DNA of 64,000 bases from Methylovirgula sp. HY1. GTDB taxonomy: Bacteria > Pseudomonadota > Alphaproteobacteria > Rhizobiales > Beijerinckiaceae. Of this stretch, positions 9,024-18,642 are shown one piece after another. The DNA lies in the NCBI RefSeq assembly GCF_019343105.1, contig NZ_CP073764.1:1-64000 (forward strand), in the 5' to 3' direction. The translations under genes were made by a program, and so were the position numbers. Each line of letters starts with the position of its first letter. Position 1 is the stretch's first letter. The notes beneath the pieces are model-generated. The model was not told the origin of the DNA. It ran no database searches and saw only the letters and a list, made by a program, of their open reading frames with translations.

Positions 9024-9260
9024 ATGCCGAACGAGACCGAAAAACAGCTTCTTCATTTGGTGTTCGGCGGCGAGCTGGTCGATCTTTCCAACACCGAGTT
9101 TCGCGATCTCAACAAGATCGAAGTCGTTGGTTTGTTTCCCGACTACGCATCTGCCTATAAGGCCTGGAAAGGACATGCCCAGGCCACCGTCGACAATGCG
9201 CATATGCGCTATTTCATCGCCCATCTGCACCGCCTGCTCGATCCGAGCGACACCAAATAA
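9024..9260 (+). CDS. DUF4170 family protein
   Basis: A 78-residue protein conserved in Alphaproteobacteria with the family pattern LHLVFGGELVDLSN, followed by VGLFPDYASAYKAWKGHAQATVDNA split over two conserved blocks and ending FIAHLHRLLDP. The function is unknown; members usually lie beside cysQ and waaA. The ATG at 9024 was chosen because the conserved block begins there, whereas the longer frame from 8940 adds residues with no family match. Confidence 0.85.
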   Translation: MPNETEKQLLHLVFGGELVDLSNTEFRDLNKIEVVGLFPDYASAYKAWKGHAQATVDNAHMRYFIAHLHRLLDPSDTK

Positions 9261-9470
9261 GGCAAGGACATCGGCCGGCCTCGCGTAGCGTGTGCTGGTT
9301 GAATCCACATGCTTGGCACAGCCTTAGATCGATCCAAAAGACCTATTGCCGAACTGGGCCGTAGCAGCGATGATCGCCTGTTTGATTGTCATCAAAGTCA
9401 TTAAACAGTCGCTTTTAGTCGGCAAATAGCGCTACCTCGGATCGGGTGACCTAGTCTTGCGTGTCTTCCG

Positions 9471-10766
9471 GTGACCATAGATCTGCCCATCCTGCCGCTT
9501 TATCGCGCGGTCAGCGCTGGTCTTGCGCCGCTGTCGCCGCTGCTCGCCTATTATCGGTGCCGTCGGGGGCAGGAAGATCCGGCGCGCGTGGCCGAAAGAT
9601 TTGGCCATCCGAGTCTGGCGCGGCCACCGGGGCAGCTGGCGTGGTTCCATGGCGCCAGCGTCGGCGAAAGTCTCGCACTCCTGCCTCTCCTCGAATATTT
9701 CGCCGGCCGCGGCTTCAATATTTTGTTGTCCACAGGAACCGCGACAGCGGCGGCTGTTGTCGCGCCGCGTTTGCCCGCCGGCGCATTCCATCAATATTTG
9801 CCTTTCGACGTACCGAAATTTCTCGGCCGCTTCCTCGATCATTGGCAACCCGACCTCGCGCTTGTCGCGGAATCGGAAATCTGGCCCAATCTCTTCACCG
9901 AGATCAGGCGTCGCCGCATCCCGCTCGTCCTCGTCAATGCGCGTATTTCGCCACGCTCGTTTCAGCGCTGGCGGCGTGTGCCGAGCTTCATTGCCAGCCT
10001 CCTCGAGGGGGTCGATCTCTGTCTGACGCAAAGCGAAGCGGATGGCGAACGTTTCATCGAACTCGGCATGCGCAGCGTGCAGGTCGTCGGCAATCTCAAA
10101 TATGATGTGCTTGCGCCGCCAGCCGATCCGCAGGCATTGGCGCTTCTCGCCGGGCGCATCGGCGCGCGTCCGACCTGGGTCGCGGCATCGACCCATCCGG
10201 GCGAAGACGCGATCATTATCGGCGTGCATCAGGCGCTGGCCGTGCGTTTTCCCGATCTTCTGACGATCATCGTGCCGCGCCATCCGCGACGCGGCGCCGA
10301 AATCGCCAAGTTCGCGGCAGAGAGAGGCGTGCCGGCGCTGCAGCGCTCGCGCGAGACGCATGCCACCGCGCTGCCGGGTATCTATATTGCCGACACGGCG
10401 GGCGAACTGGGCCTCTTCTATCGTTTGGCGAGTGTCAGTTTTATCGGCAAATCGCTGGTCGGCAGCGGCGGCGGCCAAAACCCGATCGAGGCGGCGAGAC
10501 TCGGTTGCGCCGTGCTGCACGGCCCGCATGTCGGCAATTTCGCCGAAGTCTATCGGGTGTTGGATGACGCCCGCGGTGGCGCGCAAATCGGCGACGGCGA
10601 CATGCTGGCCCATGTGCTCGCGGTGCTCCTCACCGATCGCGGCAAATTGCGCAAGATGTCGCGCGCCGCCAGCGAGGCGGTGGAGCGGCTCGGCGGTGCC
10701 GCGGCGGCGACCATGGCGGCGATCGAGCCGCATATCGCGCAGATCATGCTCAATCAGCACGCGTGA
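9471..10766 (+). CDS. waaA: 3-deoxy-D-manno-octulosonic acid transferase
   Basis: A 431-residue GT30 enzyme that adds Kdo from CMP-Kdo to lipid IVA at the cytoplasmic face of the inner membrane. The acceptor-binding HGASVGE motif with the catalytic Glu is at about residues 59-65, ESEIWPN occurs near residue 140, and GGGQNPIEAA marks the nucleotide-sugar site near residue 340. The start codon is GTG. It lies between DUF4170 and lpxK; the acyltransferase that often precedes waaA in related genomes is absent. Confidence 0.95.
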   Translation: MTIDLPILPLYRAVSAGLAPLSPLLAYYRCRRGQEDPARVAERFGHPSLARPPGQLAWFHGASVGESLALLPLLEYFAGRGFNILLSTGTATAAAVVAPRLPAGAFHQYLPFDVPKFLGRFLDHWQPDLALVAESEIWPNLFTEIRRRRIPLVLVNARISPRSFQRWRRVPSFIASLLEGVDLCLTQSEADGERFIELGMRSVQVVGNLKYDVLAPPADPQALALLAGRIGARPTWVAASTHPGEDAIIIGVHQALAVRFPDLLTIIVPRHPRRGAEIAKFAAERGVPALQRSRETHATALPGIYIADTAGELGLFYRLASVSFIGKSLVGSGGGQNPIEAARLGCAVLHGPHVGNFAEVYRVLDDARGGAQIGDGDMLAHVLAVLLTDRGKLRKMSRAASEAVERLGGAAAATMAAIEPHIAQIMLNQHA

Positions 10767-10874
10767 GGGGATGTTAGGTCCGCCTCCTCGCAGCCGCCCG
10801 CTTGACGGGGCCGCGCCCGCCCCGAAGAATGCCGCGATGTCGCGTAAACGCTCCTTTTTGCCTGTGTCGAGCCG

Positions 10875-11933
10875 ATGATCCGATTGCGGCAGCCGCCGGC
10901 TTTCTGGTGGCAGGCTGAGTCGCGCGGCAAGCGGCCCATTCTTTCCTTCGCCCTGGCGCCGCTCGGCTTGCTTTATGGCGCTATCGCCGGGTGGCGCATG
11001 CGGCGGTCCGGGTTCAAAGCGGCTTTGCCGGTGATCTGTGTCGGCAATCTTGTCGTCGGCGGTGCCGGCAAGACGCCGCTGGCGCTGGCACTGGCGAAAC
11101 GCCTCATTGTCGCTGGCGAAACGCCCTGGTTTTTGTCCCGAGGCTATGGTTCGGCCGCGGAACATGGGGCGCCTCTCATCGTCGATCCGTCCCTGCATTG
11201 CGCTCGAGACGTCGGCGACGAAGCGCTGCTGCTGGCACGCGTCGCGCCGACGCTTGTCTCGGCCGATCGCGTCGCTTCCGCCCGTCTGGCTGCAGAGCAC
11301 GGCGCCAGTGTTCTCGTGCTCGATGATGGCCTGCAGAATCCGGCGCTCGAAAAAGATTTGAAACTCATCGTCGTCGATGCCGGTGCAGGGATCGGCAATG
11401 GGCGTTGCCTGCCGGCCGGCCCGTTGCGCGCACCTCTATCGGACCAACTCGATTTCGCGAGCGCGCTGGTGATTGTTGGCGAGGGTGCGCCGGCCGCAGG
11501 CTTGATCGAAGCGGCGCGACGCGCCGGCAAGCCGGTGGTCTTAGCGCAGCTTGCCGTGACATCGGCCATGGCGGCGCAGCTCGCCCATCGCCGTGTCTAT
11601 GCCTTTGCGGGGATCGGCAGGCCGAACAAATTCTTTGCGACGCTTGATGAACTCGGCGCCGAGATCGTCGGGACGGCGAGCTTTCCCGATCATTATGCCT
11701 ATCGGCGCGCCGATATAGCGACGTTGCAACGCGCGGCACGAGAGAGGGACGCGCGCTTGGTGACGACGGAGAAAGATTTCGTCAGGCTGTCTTTATCGGC
11801 CAATGGGCCAGCAATGGTCGATCCCGTTTTGCCGGTGCCGCTGGCTGTGCCGATCGAAATGACGGTTTCGGACCCGGCTGAACTTGATGCGCTGATCGCT
11901 CGGGCGTTACGCCGCGCGCGCGGAAATAGCTGA
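10875..11933 (+). CDS. lpxK: Tetraacyldisaccharide 4'-kinase
   Basis: A 352-residue kinase that phosphorylates the 4' position of tetraacyldisaccharide 1-phosphate in lipid A synthesis. The N-terminal hydrophobic stretch (FALAPLGLLYGAI) attaches it to the membrane. A P-loop-like GGAGKTP follows VGNLVV near residue 60, and LDDGLQNP and VTTEKDFVRL are LpxK signatures. It lies 108 bp downstream of waaA in the same direction, consistent with one operon. Confidence 0.95.
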   Translation: MIRLRQPPAFWWQAESRGKRPILSFALAPLGLLYGAIAGWRMRRSGFKAALPVICVGNLVVGGAGKTPLALALAKRLIVAGETPWFLSRGYGSAAEHGAPLIVDPSLHCARDVGDEALLLARVAPTLVSADRVASARLAAEHGASVLVLDDGLQNPALEKDLKLIVVDAGAGIGNGRCLPAGPLRAPLSDQLDFASALVIVGEGAPAAGLIEAARRAGKPVVLAQLAVTSAMAAQLAHRRVYAFAGIGRPNKFFATLDELGAEIVGTASFPDHYAYRRADIATLQRAARERDARLVTTEKDFVRLSLSANGPAMVDPVLPVPLAVPIEMTVSDPAELDALIARALRRARGNS

Positions 11934-11950
11934 TCGCACGCTGATAAAAA

Positions 11951-12175
11951 TCAGGGCTTGGTCAATTTAAGGCCGAGCTTCTGCAGCTTGATCTCGGGCG
12001 TGGCATAAGCTTCCTGAAGATCGACGTTCCAATAGCGCAGATCGTCGAGCGGAATCGGCGCGCCGGTCACGGCGCAGCGCACATAGGCGCCGGGCCGAAC
12101 GATGCGAAATTCTCCATCGAGAAATTCGACTTCGGCTTCTCCGGCGGAGACGGGGCGGCGTTCAAAGCGGTTCAT
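11951..12175 (-). CDS. DUF2093 family protein
   Basis: A 74-residue protein with the DUF2093 pattern: AEVEFLDGEFRIVRPGAYV, CAVTGAPIPLDDLRYWNV and QEAYATPE. The function is unknown, but the family is commonly adjacent to lpxK in Alphaproteobacteria, as here (convergent, 18 bp apart). The start at 12175 is where family similarity begins; the longer frame to 12400 adds 75 residues without similarity. Confidence 0.85.
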   Translation of the reverse strand: MNRFERRPVSAGEAEVEFLDGEFRIVRPGAYVRCAVTGAPIPLDDLRYWNVDLQEAYATPEIKLQKLGLKLTKP

Positions 12176-12302
12176 CGTAATCAAGTATCGTCCGAAAACG
12201 GGGGTTGAACAAAGATAATGCGCGCCGACCGGATTGCCTATCCCTAACTCATGCTCTGCGTCAATGTATGGCGCGGCGCTGGTCTGCCCAAGACCCGCAG
12301 CT

Positions 12303-12617
12303 TTAAGGCAGAATCCCGCCCATCCAGGCCATGGGATGCTGATCGCCTTCCCAGGCGATATTTTTGCAATCTTCCCGCGCGACGACGGTGAGAACCACAT
12401 GGCCGGGCGAGGGTTCCTCCGGCGCAGCCAAGCGATGGCCGGAAATTGTTCCGCCGAAATAAGACGGCTCGGATTTCTTCTGATGCAGGTAGAGCGTGCC
12501 GTTCAAAAGCTCTTTGATCTGGGTTTCCGAGAAAACCCAATAGCCGCTTTCATATTCAGGACCGTCCTGCGGCTTCAGATGGCGGCCGTTGCGGCATATC
12601 AAATGGACCTTGGCCAT
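12303..12617 (-). CDS. Conserved-looking hypothetical protein, 104 aa
   Basis: I do not recognise a named family. The protein is cytoplasmic in character, with no signal peptide or membrane segment. Its composition is balanced (AKVHLICRNGRHLKP, YWVFSETQIKELLNG, SYFGGTISGHRL) and codon use resembles its neighbours, so it is likely real. It lies between DUF2093 and xseA in the same direction. A purine-rich GGAGGGAT stretch precedes the ATG at 12617. Confidence 0.65.
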   Translation of the reverse strand: MAKVHLICRNGRHLKPQDGPEYESGYWVFSETQIKELLNGTLYLHQKKSEPSYFGGTISGHRLAAPEEPSPGHVVLTVVAREDCKNIAWEGDQHPMAWMGGILP

Positions 12618-12706
12618 AATCCCTCCAGTTGGGCCTTTGAGCGCGGGTCATGCGCGCTGGCGGCGATACAAGCTTTGCGCCGGCCGCGCTGTTTCGAGGG
12701 TTTGGG

Positions 12707-14299
12707 TCAGAACAACCTGCCTTGATCGGTCTTCCGCGCTGCTCCGGGGCCGCGCGGTCTGGGCGCGACGCGCGGGGGCTTGCTGTCCGGCGTTTGATCG
12801 GTTGCGATCGCCGGCCTGTGGCCGTCGGCAAATTCAATGTCGAGCACGGCGCCTGCAATGACATCGGCAGCGCGCCGCAGCGGCCGGCCCTCCGCATCGC
12901 GGACCAAGGCAAAACCGCGCGACAGAACTTGGCGATAGCCGAGCGTGTGAAGCAACTGATCGAGCCGTTCGAGCCTGTTTCGCGCCAATGCGCATTGCGC
13001 GTCTATGGCGCGGGTGAGCCGCTGGTCGAGCGTGCGCAGACGATGCGCCGCTGCTGTCAGCCGCTCGCTTTCGAGATGACGGCGCGCGGCAAAAGCGGTG
13101 CCGAGTCTGCGGCCCATATGATCGAGGGTTTGCGCGCGCTGTGCTTGAGCCGCATGCAGGCCGCGGGAGAGGCGATGCGCGAGACCTTCGAGCTTTTGTC
13201 CGGCGCGGGCCATTTTCGCCTGCGGCGACTGGCTGGCGAGACGATGGGCGAGGCCGGCCAGAGCGAGGCGTCGGTGGTCGAGGGCTTTGGCTTTCGCGCT
13301 TTGCAGGGCACTCGTCGCGCGGTCGTATCTTTGCCGCGGCAGAGCGATCATATCTTCGCCTTGCGGCATCGCGCGGCAAAGGGCGCGAAACTCGGCGCGG
13401 CGACGTTCGAGAAGCCGCAGGCTCGCGGCCATATGCCGGCGGCCGAGATCCGCGATGGTTCCGGCGAGTTCGGCACGCACGGGCACGGCTTTTTCCGCCG
13501 CCGCGGTCGGCGTCGGGGCGCGCAGATCGGCGACATGATCGAGCAAGGTCCAATCCGTCTCATGCCCGATCGCGGAAATCAGCGGCACCAAGCTTTCGGC
13601 CGCCGCGCGCACGACGATTTCTTCATTGAAGCCCCAGAGGTCTTCGAGTGAGCCGCCGCCGCGAGCAATGATGATGACGTCCGGCCGCTTGAGCGGGCCC
13701 TGTTCCGGCAGAGCATTGAAGCCTTCGATGGCGGCGGCGACTTCCGCGGCGCAGCTCTCGCCCTGGACCCGCACTGGCCAGACCAGCACGTGGCGCGGAA
13801 AACGCTCGCTGATCCGGTGCAGAATGTCGCGAATGACGGCGCCTGTCGGCGACGTCACCACGCCGATCGTTTCAGGGAGGAAGGGCAGGAGCTGCTTGCG
13901 CGCATCGTCGAAAAGGCCTTCGGCGGCAAGCATGCGGCGGCGCTCTTCGAGCAGCGCCATGAGCGCGCCGACGCCGGCCGGCTCCAGATTTTCGACGATG
14001 AGCTGATAGGAGGATTTGCCCGGAAAAGTCGTGACCTTGCCGGTGGCGACGACTTCCAGCCCCTCCTGCAACTTGGCCTTGAGACGGGTGAAATTGCCCT
14101 TCCAAATGACCGCATCGATCCTGGCGCCTTGGTCCTTCAGGCAGAAATAGGCATGGCCGGAGGAGTGGGGACCGCGATAGTTCGAAATTTCGCCGCGCAG
14201 GCGGACGAGGCTGAAGCGGTCCTCGATGGTGCGTTTCAGTGCGCCGGAGAGTTCGCTGACGGTGAATTCGGGCGCGTTGGTGGAAGAAGCGTCTGACAT
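12707..14299 (-). CDS. xseA: Exodeoxyribonuclease VII large subunit
   Basis: A 530-residue subunit of the nuclease that degrades single-stranded DNA. It has an N-terminal OB fold (FTVSELSGALKRTIED, then VRLRGEISNYR), the catalytic domain with GVVTSPTGAVIRDILHRI and IIARGGGSLEDLW, and an Ala/Arg-rich coiled-coil C-terminal region that binds XseB. The start at 14299 removes 31 residues of non-family sequence. xseB is not in the window. The gene is divergent from the antiporter gene. Confidence 0.95.
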   Translation of the reverse strand: MSDASSTNAPEFTVSELSGALKRTIEDRFSLVRLRGEISNYRGPHSSGHAYFCLKDQGARIDAVIWKGNFTRLKAKLQEGLEVVATGKVTTFPGKSSYQLIVENLEPAGVGALMALLEERRRMLAAEGLFDDARKQLLPFLPETIGVVTSPTGAVIRDILHRISERFPRHVLVWPVRVQGESCAAEVAAAIEGFNALPEQGPLKRPDVIIIARGGGSLEDLWGFNEEIVVRAAAESLVPLISAIGHETDWTLLDHVADLRAPTPTAAAEKAVPVRAELAGTIADLGRRHMAASLRLLERRRAEFRALCRAMPQGEDMIALPRQRYDRATSALQSAKAKALDHRRLALAGLAHRLASQSPQAKMARAGQKLEGLAHRLSRGLHAAQAQRAQTLDHMGRRLGTAFAARRHLESERLTAAAHRLRTLDQRLTRAIDAQCALARNRLERLDQLLHTLGYRQVLSRGFALVRDAEGRPLRRAADVIAGAVLDIEFADGHRPAIATDQTPDSKPPRVAPRPRGPGAARKTDQGRLF

Positions 14300-14448
14300 G
14301 GGTATAAAATGACGGATTCGGGCGGTCGAGGGAAGGGCACTGGCCCCAACGTCGGCGGTGCCGACGACGCGGGGTGAACTACGGGACGGCATTCCGAACG
14401 AAGGCTTTCCGGCACAGGCGTTGCCTTAGGCATAGCGAGAGGAGAGAT

Positions 14449-16260
14449 ATGGGAGCGTTTGCACCGGCGGAATATAAGGAGATCCTGCTCTTTCTGGGCA
14501 CTGCCGGCATTGTCGCGCCGCTGTTCCGGCGGCTGCGTTTGAGCCCGATCTATGGCTTTCTCATCGCCGGCTTTCTGCTTGGCCCGCATGGCTTGGGGTT
14601 CGCGGCGGATAAGCTCGCCGCCACGGGGGGCGCCGGCTCCGGCTGGATATCGGCGCTGCTTTCGGCCTTGGCGCTCGGCAATATGGCGCAGATCGAGCCG
14701 ATCGCGGAATTTGGCGTCGTCTTCCTTCTTTTCATGATCGGCCTCGAACTGAGCTGGCAGCGCCTCGCGCGCATGCGCCGGCTCGTCTTCGGCTTCGGTT
14801 TTCTGCAAGTGTTTGGCTGCGCGGCCGTGCTTGCCGGTTTGGCGCTGCTTTTCGGGGTTGCCCCGATCCCCGCGATCATTCTCGGCTTTGCTTTGGCGCT
14901 GTCTTCGACTGCCATCGTCATCCCGGATCTCGCCGATCGCAAACGCCTCGGCACGAACGCCGGGCGCACGACCTTTGCCGTGCTTTTGTTTCAGGATCTG
15001 ATGGTCGCGCCGCTCCTGTTCATGATCATGATGCTGCAGCCGCAAGGGGGCAATGTCGCGACGATGCTGCTCTACCTGGTGCTGCCCGCTTTCGCCGGTC
15101 TGAGCCTCGTCGTTCTGCTCGGGCGGCTGGTGATGCGGCCTTTCTTCCATCTCGTCGCCGCCGCGGGTTCGGCCGAGTTTTTCATGGCGGCCTGCCTGCT
15201 CGTCGTGGTTGGCGCCGGCGTTCTGTCGGCAATCTCCGGCCTCTCCATGGGGCTCGGTGCCTTCGTCGCCGGGCTTCTGCTCGCCGAAACCGAATATAGG
15301 CGCGAGATCGAGGTGACGATCGAGCCGTTCAAAGGCCTGCTGCTCGGGCTTTTCTTCGTGTCCGTCGGCGCCAGTCTCGATCTTTCCTTGGTCGGCTCCG
15401 CACCTATCCCGACGCTTGGCATCGCTTGCGGCATCATCCTGGTCAAATTCGTGGTGACCTATGCGGCCGGACGCGGCCTGCGCTTGCCGCATCGGATTGC
15501 CGCCGAAACGGCGCTGATGCTGGGGCCGGGCGGCGAATTTGCTTTCGTCATGATCACCACGGCGGTTGCGAGCACGGCTCTGCCCCGCGATCTCGGCTCC
15601 GACGCATTGGTTTCGGTGACTTTATCGATGTTTGCCATCCCGGTGCTGGGCGCTTTGGCCGGCAAGCTGCCACGGCCCATGGCGGCGGCCGATGCCGAAT
15701 TGGCGCAGCCGCCTGCCATCGCCGAGGATGGCGGGCCGTACAAGGTCATTATCGTCGGTTTCGGTCGCGTCGGCCAACTTGTCGGCGAGATGCTGAGCTT
15801 GCACAAAATCCCGTTTCTCGCCATCGACACCAATGCCGGCAACGTCAAAGCCTGGCGCGGCGAGGGCGTAGATATTTATTGGGGGAATGCGGCGCGGCCC
15901 GAATTTCTGCTGCGGTGTGGCTTGGCCAAGACGCGAGCCCTCATCGTTACCGTCGATGCGCAGGCCGCCTCCGAAGAGATCGTGACGGTGGCGCGTGGCT
16001 TGCGCGAGGATCTTACGATCGTCGCACGGGCTCGCGATGCCGAACATGCGACCAAGCTCTATGGGATCGGCGTGACCGATGCCGTACCGGAAACGATTGA
16101 AGCCAGCCTGCAGCTCTCCGAAGCCGTGCTCGTCGATCTCGGCATCCCCATGGGGCATGTGATCGCCTCGATCCATGACAAGCGCGAAACCTTCCGAAAG
16201 GCGCTTCAGCCGAAAGGTGGCGCCGCCGACAAACGGCACCAGCTCAAGAAGTTGGGGTAG
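14449..16260 (+). CDS. KefB/KefC-type monovalent cation:proton antiporter with RCK domain
   Basis: A 603-residue protein. Residues 1-400 form a CPA2 Na+/H+ exchanger domain of about 12 membrane segments (SPIYGFLIAGFLLGPHGLGF, then LALSSTAIVIPDL). A cytoplasmic TrkA-N domain follows with the dinucleotide-binding VIIVGFGRVGQLVGEML and DIYWGNAARPEFL. Such proteins export K+ during electrophilic or pH stress, and the RCK domain gates them. GAGAGGAGAG precedes the ATG at 14449. No KefF/KefG-type subunit is adjacent. Confidence 0.92.
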   Translation: MGAFAPAEYKEILLFLGTAGIVAPLFRRLRLSPIYGFLIAGFLLGPHGLGFAADKLAATGGAGSGWISALLSALALGNMAQIEPIAEFGVVFLLFMIGLELSWQRLARMRRLVFGFGFLQVFGCAAVLAGLALLFGVAPIPAIILGFALALSSTAIVIPDLADRKRLGTNAGRTTFAVLLFQDLMVAPLLFMIMMLQPQGGNVATMLLYLVLPAFAGLSLVVLLGRLVMRPFFHLVAAAGSAEFFMAACLLVVVGAGVLSAISGLSMGLGAFVAGLLLAETEYRREIEVTIEPFKGLLLGLFFVSVGASLDLSLVGSAPIPTLGIACGIILVKFVVTYAAGRGLRLPHRIAAETALMLGPGGEFAFVMITTAVASTALPRDLGSDALVSVTLSMFAIPVLGALAGKLPRPMAAADAELAQPPAIAEDGGPYKVIIVGFGRVGQLVGEMLSLHKIPFLAIDTNAGNVKAWRGEGVDIYWGNAARPEFLLRCGLAKTRALIVTVDAQAASEEIVTVARGLREDLTIVARARDAEHATKLYGIGVTDAVPETIEASLQLSEAVLVDLGIPMGHVIASIHDKRETFRKALQPKGGAADKRHQLKKLG

Positions 16261-16412
16261 CGCGTTTTCCGATCGGGTGGACTCACCCGATCGAGAGGAA
16301 CACGCTCCAAATCAAGAAGCCGGAGCATGGTCTTATCAATGAGAACTCGGATATATCCGAGTTCTAAAAAGTGAGACATCGGATAAATCCGATGTCTAAA
16401 TATCGGAAAAGT
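16261..16412. repeat. Mosaic palindromic repeat, copy 3
   Basis: The repeat starts immediately after the antiporter stop codon. Its modules are CGATCGGGTGG-ACT-CACCCGATCG, the string AATCAAGAAGCCGGAGCATG, and two palindromes of the CGGATATATCCG type, one decayed to CGGATAAATCCG. The order is inverted compared with copy 2. Confidence 0.8.
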
Positions 16413-16478
16413 CTGTCAACATTGCCGGATCACGCTGTCGCTTTCCCGCAACCAGCGACAGGCTGCTTCCGGGCGCGT

Positions 16479-16721
16479 TTACCGATAGGTGTTCGCAGCG
16501 GTTCTGCGACTGCCACCGTTATCTTGATTTTGGTAGCATGCCACATAAATGCGATGGCGTTGTTCGGCCGACAAATTCAAACGCGCGGACCAATAATTCT
16601 GCTGCGCCGCCGAGAGACTGCGCACTTCATTGCACGTGACGCCTTCAAACGTCTGGGCGCTGGCCGGGGCGAGACCGCAGAGAATTAACGCGACGGCTAA
16701 GACAATATTTTTGGTATACAT
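16479..16721 (-). CDS. Small exported hypothetical protein, 80 aa
   Basis: A clear Sec signal peptide (residues 1-22: Lys, long hydrophobic core, then APASAQ as cleavage site) leads to a mature part of about 58 residues with two cysteines (in TCNEV and VACYQ) that could form a disulfide. The segment LSAAQQNYWSARLNLSAEQRHRIYVACY is amphipathic. I know no function. AAGGA lies 9 nt before the start. It stands alone between an antiporter and the DUF3422 gene. Confidence 0.7.
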   Translation of the reverse strand: MYTKNIVLAVALILCGLAPASAQTFEGVTCNEVRSLSAAQQNYWSARLNLSAEQRHRIYVACYQNQDNGGSRRTAANTYR

Positions 16722-17007
16722 AACCTGATCCTTTATGGTTTTGCATTGGCTCCCCTGTCACAATGTTAAGGTAAAGCTGAGATCGGTCAGCATACAGCTA
16801 CGCTTTTGCTATAAGCGGGTTTGTACTATAGGAAATAGTTATGGCTAACCGGGGCAACAGTGTATCGATTTCTAAAATATATTTTCGATATTTGTTTTTT
16901 ATTGGATAAATTGCATCAAGATTTGGATCGTTTGTGGCCGAATTACGTTACCTGTACCGTTTGATCTTTATACTGGATGATCACGCGGCAGCATATCTGG
17001 AAACGGT

Positions 17008-18327
17008 TTACGCCTCTGCGTAATGTTTGCGGATCCGACGCAGCATCAAGGCGACGACGATGAAGGCGAAAGGAAGCGCCATCGCGGTGGCGAGCGTCGG
17101 ATCGAGCCGAGGCAACCGCTGATGAATGCCTTCGAATGCGATATGACAAATCGCGGTGAGATAATACGTCAGCGCTACGATCGACAGTCCTTCGACCGTC
17201 TGCTGTAATCGCAATTGCATGCGGGCGCGATTGTTCATGCGGCGCAAGAGATCGCTGTTCTGACTTTCGAGATCGATGTCGACGCGTGTGCGCAGCAATT
17301 GCGCGGCCCGGGCAAGCTTGCGCGATAGATTATCCTGGCGCGCTTCCGTCGAGGCACAGGTGCGGATTGCCGGCGTCAGCCGGCGCGATAAAAACGAGGC
17401 GAAGGTCGGCAGGCCGTCTAAGGCGCGTTCGTCGATCGCCGCGAGGCGATGACCGATCAACTCATGGTAGGCGCGTGTGGCGCCGAAACGAAACAGACTA
17501 TGCGCGGCGCCGGTTTCGAGATCGGCAGCAAGCGCGGTCAAGCGATCGAGCAGATGCTTGTTCGCCTCGAAACCCTGGCTTTCGCGCATTTCGTTCAGCA
17601 GGAGCGGCAGCTCGGTCTCGATTCTGCGGATTGTCGGCGCGAGTTCTTGCGCTTGCGGCAGACCGAGCAATGCGAGCGTGCGATAGGTCTCGATTTCGAG
17701 CAGTCTTTGAACCAGCGCACCCGCCTGCGACGCGGTCAGCCTGCGATCGAGGACGAGGATGCGGACGAAGCCGAAAGCGTCCGGATGAAAATCTGTCGCG
17801 ATCCGCGCGGCACCGTTTTCGACTTCCGAGGCGGCGAGCTGTTCCGGCCCAAAGAGATGCCGATAGCTCTCGCCGACGGCCCGCTCAGGCAGAAGGTGAA
17901 GATCGACCGCGACAAGCAGCGGGCCCGGCTGCGGCAAGAGATGCATGAGGTTCGAGAGTTCGTCGGGTCCGGGACGGAACGCCGAGAGGCCCTCAAAATC
18001 ATTAGCTTTTACCTGCGACGGAAATTCCCACGTATAGGTCGTGAACTCGCCGTGATGCTCCCAGCGCAAAATCGCCGGCGGCACTTCGATGCGGTGATGC
18101 TTGGCATCCGGCGCGGGCGCCGGGCGGCCGCGCGAAAGGCAGAAATCTTCGAAAGCGGCGCGGTCTTTGCCCGCTGCCCAATGGTCGGTCATGAAGGCGA
18201 AATGCAGGAGCCGGCGTGGCGACTCGATCGGCATGAGCGGCCGCGCATGGACTTCCGCCAAAACCCGGCTGCGCGCCGGATGGGCGCTGAAAGCTGCCTT
18301 GTTCTCCGGAATCTGTTGCGCCGACAT
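17008..18327 (-). CDS. DUF3422 family membrane-anchored protein
   Basis: A 439-residue member of DUF3422, a proteobacterial family of unknown function. The family start is seen in HPARSRVLAEVHARP, and FTTYTWEF and DFHPDAFGFVRILVLD follow. The C-terminus has two membrane segments (GLSIVALTYYLTAICHIAF and ATAMALPFAFIVVALML), so the long N-terminal domain is probably cytoplasmic and tethered. Nothing in the neighbourhood suggests a role. Confidence 0.88.
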   Translation of the reverse strand: MSAQQIPENKAAFSAHPARSRVLAEVHARPLMPIESPRRLLHFAFMTDHWAAGKDRAAFEDFCLSRGRPAPAPDAKHHRIEVPPAILRWEHHGEFTTYTWEFPSQVKANDFEGLSAFRPGPDELSNLMHLLPQPGPLLVAVDLHLLPERAVGESYRHLFGPEQLAASEVENGAARIATDFHPDAFGFVRILVLDRRLTASQAGALVQRLLEIETYRTLALLGLPQAQELAPTIRRIETELPLLLNEMRESQGFEANKHLLDRLTALAADLETGAAHSLFRFGATRAYHELIGHRLAAIDERALDGLPTFASFLSRRLTPAIRTCASTEARQDNLSRKLARAAQLLRTRVDIDLESQNSDLLRRMNNRARMQLRLQQTVEGLSIVALTYYLTAICHIAFEGIHQRLPRLDPTLATAMALPFAFIVVALMLRRIRKHYAEA

Positions 18328-18359
18328 TTCTGTCTGCCCCTCTCGCCTGCGTCTCCCAG

Positions 18360-18474
18360 GAGCGTTTTCCGATCGGGCGGAATTACCCGATCGATAGGAA
18401 AATGCTCAAAATCAAAAAGCTGGAGCATGTTCTGATCAGAAAAGCCGATCAACTTTTCTGGAACATGCTCCGGC
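18360..18474. repeat. Mosaic palindromic repeat, copy 4, in the 18328-18642 gap
   Basis: Modules in order are GGAGCGTTTTC, CGATCGGGCGG-AAT-TACCCGATCG, AAAATCAAAAAGCTGGAGCATG, and a GAAAAG/CTTTTC arm ending in GGAACATGCTCC. It lies upstream of the DUF3422 gene. The rest of the gap holds no gene. Confidence 0.8.
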
Positions 18475-18642
18475 AGCTTTCGTGCACGAAATGCGCGCCA
18501 TCCGCCAGTAGAAAATAGGCGTGGCCAATCGCGCAGCAGCGCGATTCCAAAAAACGGCGGCGCCGAAACGGTCGGAGCAAGCGCGCCAAGATGCGGTTGA
18601 GACAGACGGATCGACGGCCGACGCGGCGCGGGTGAAACGCGT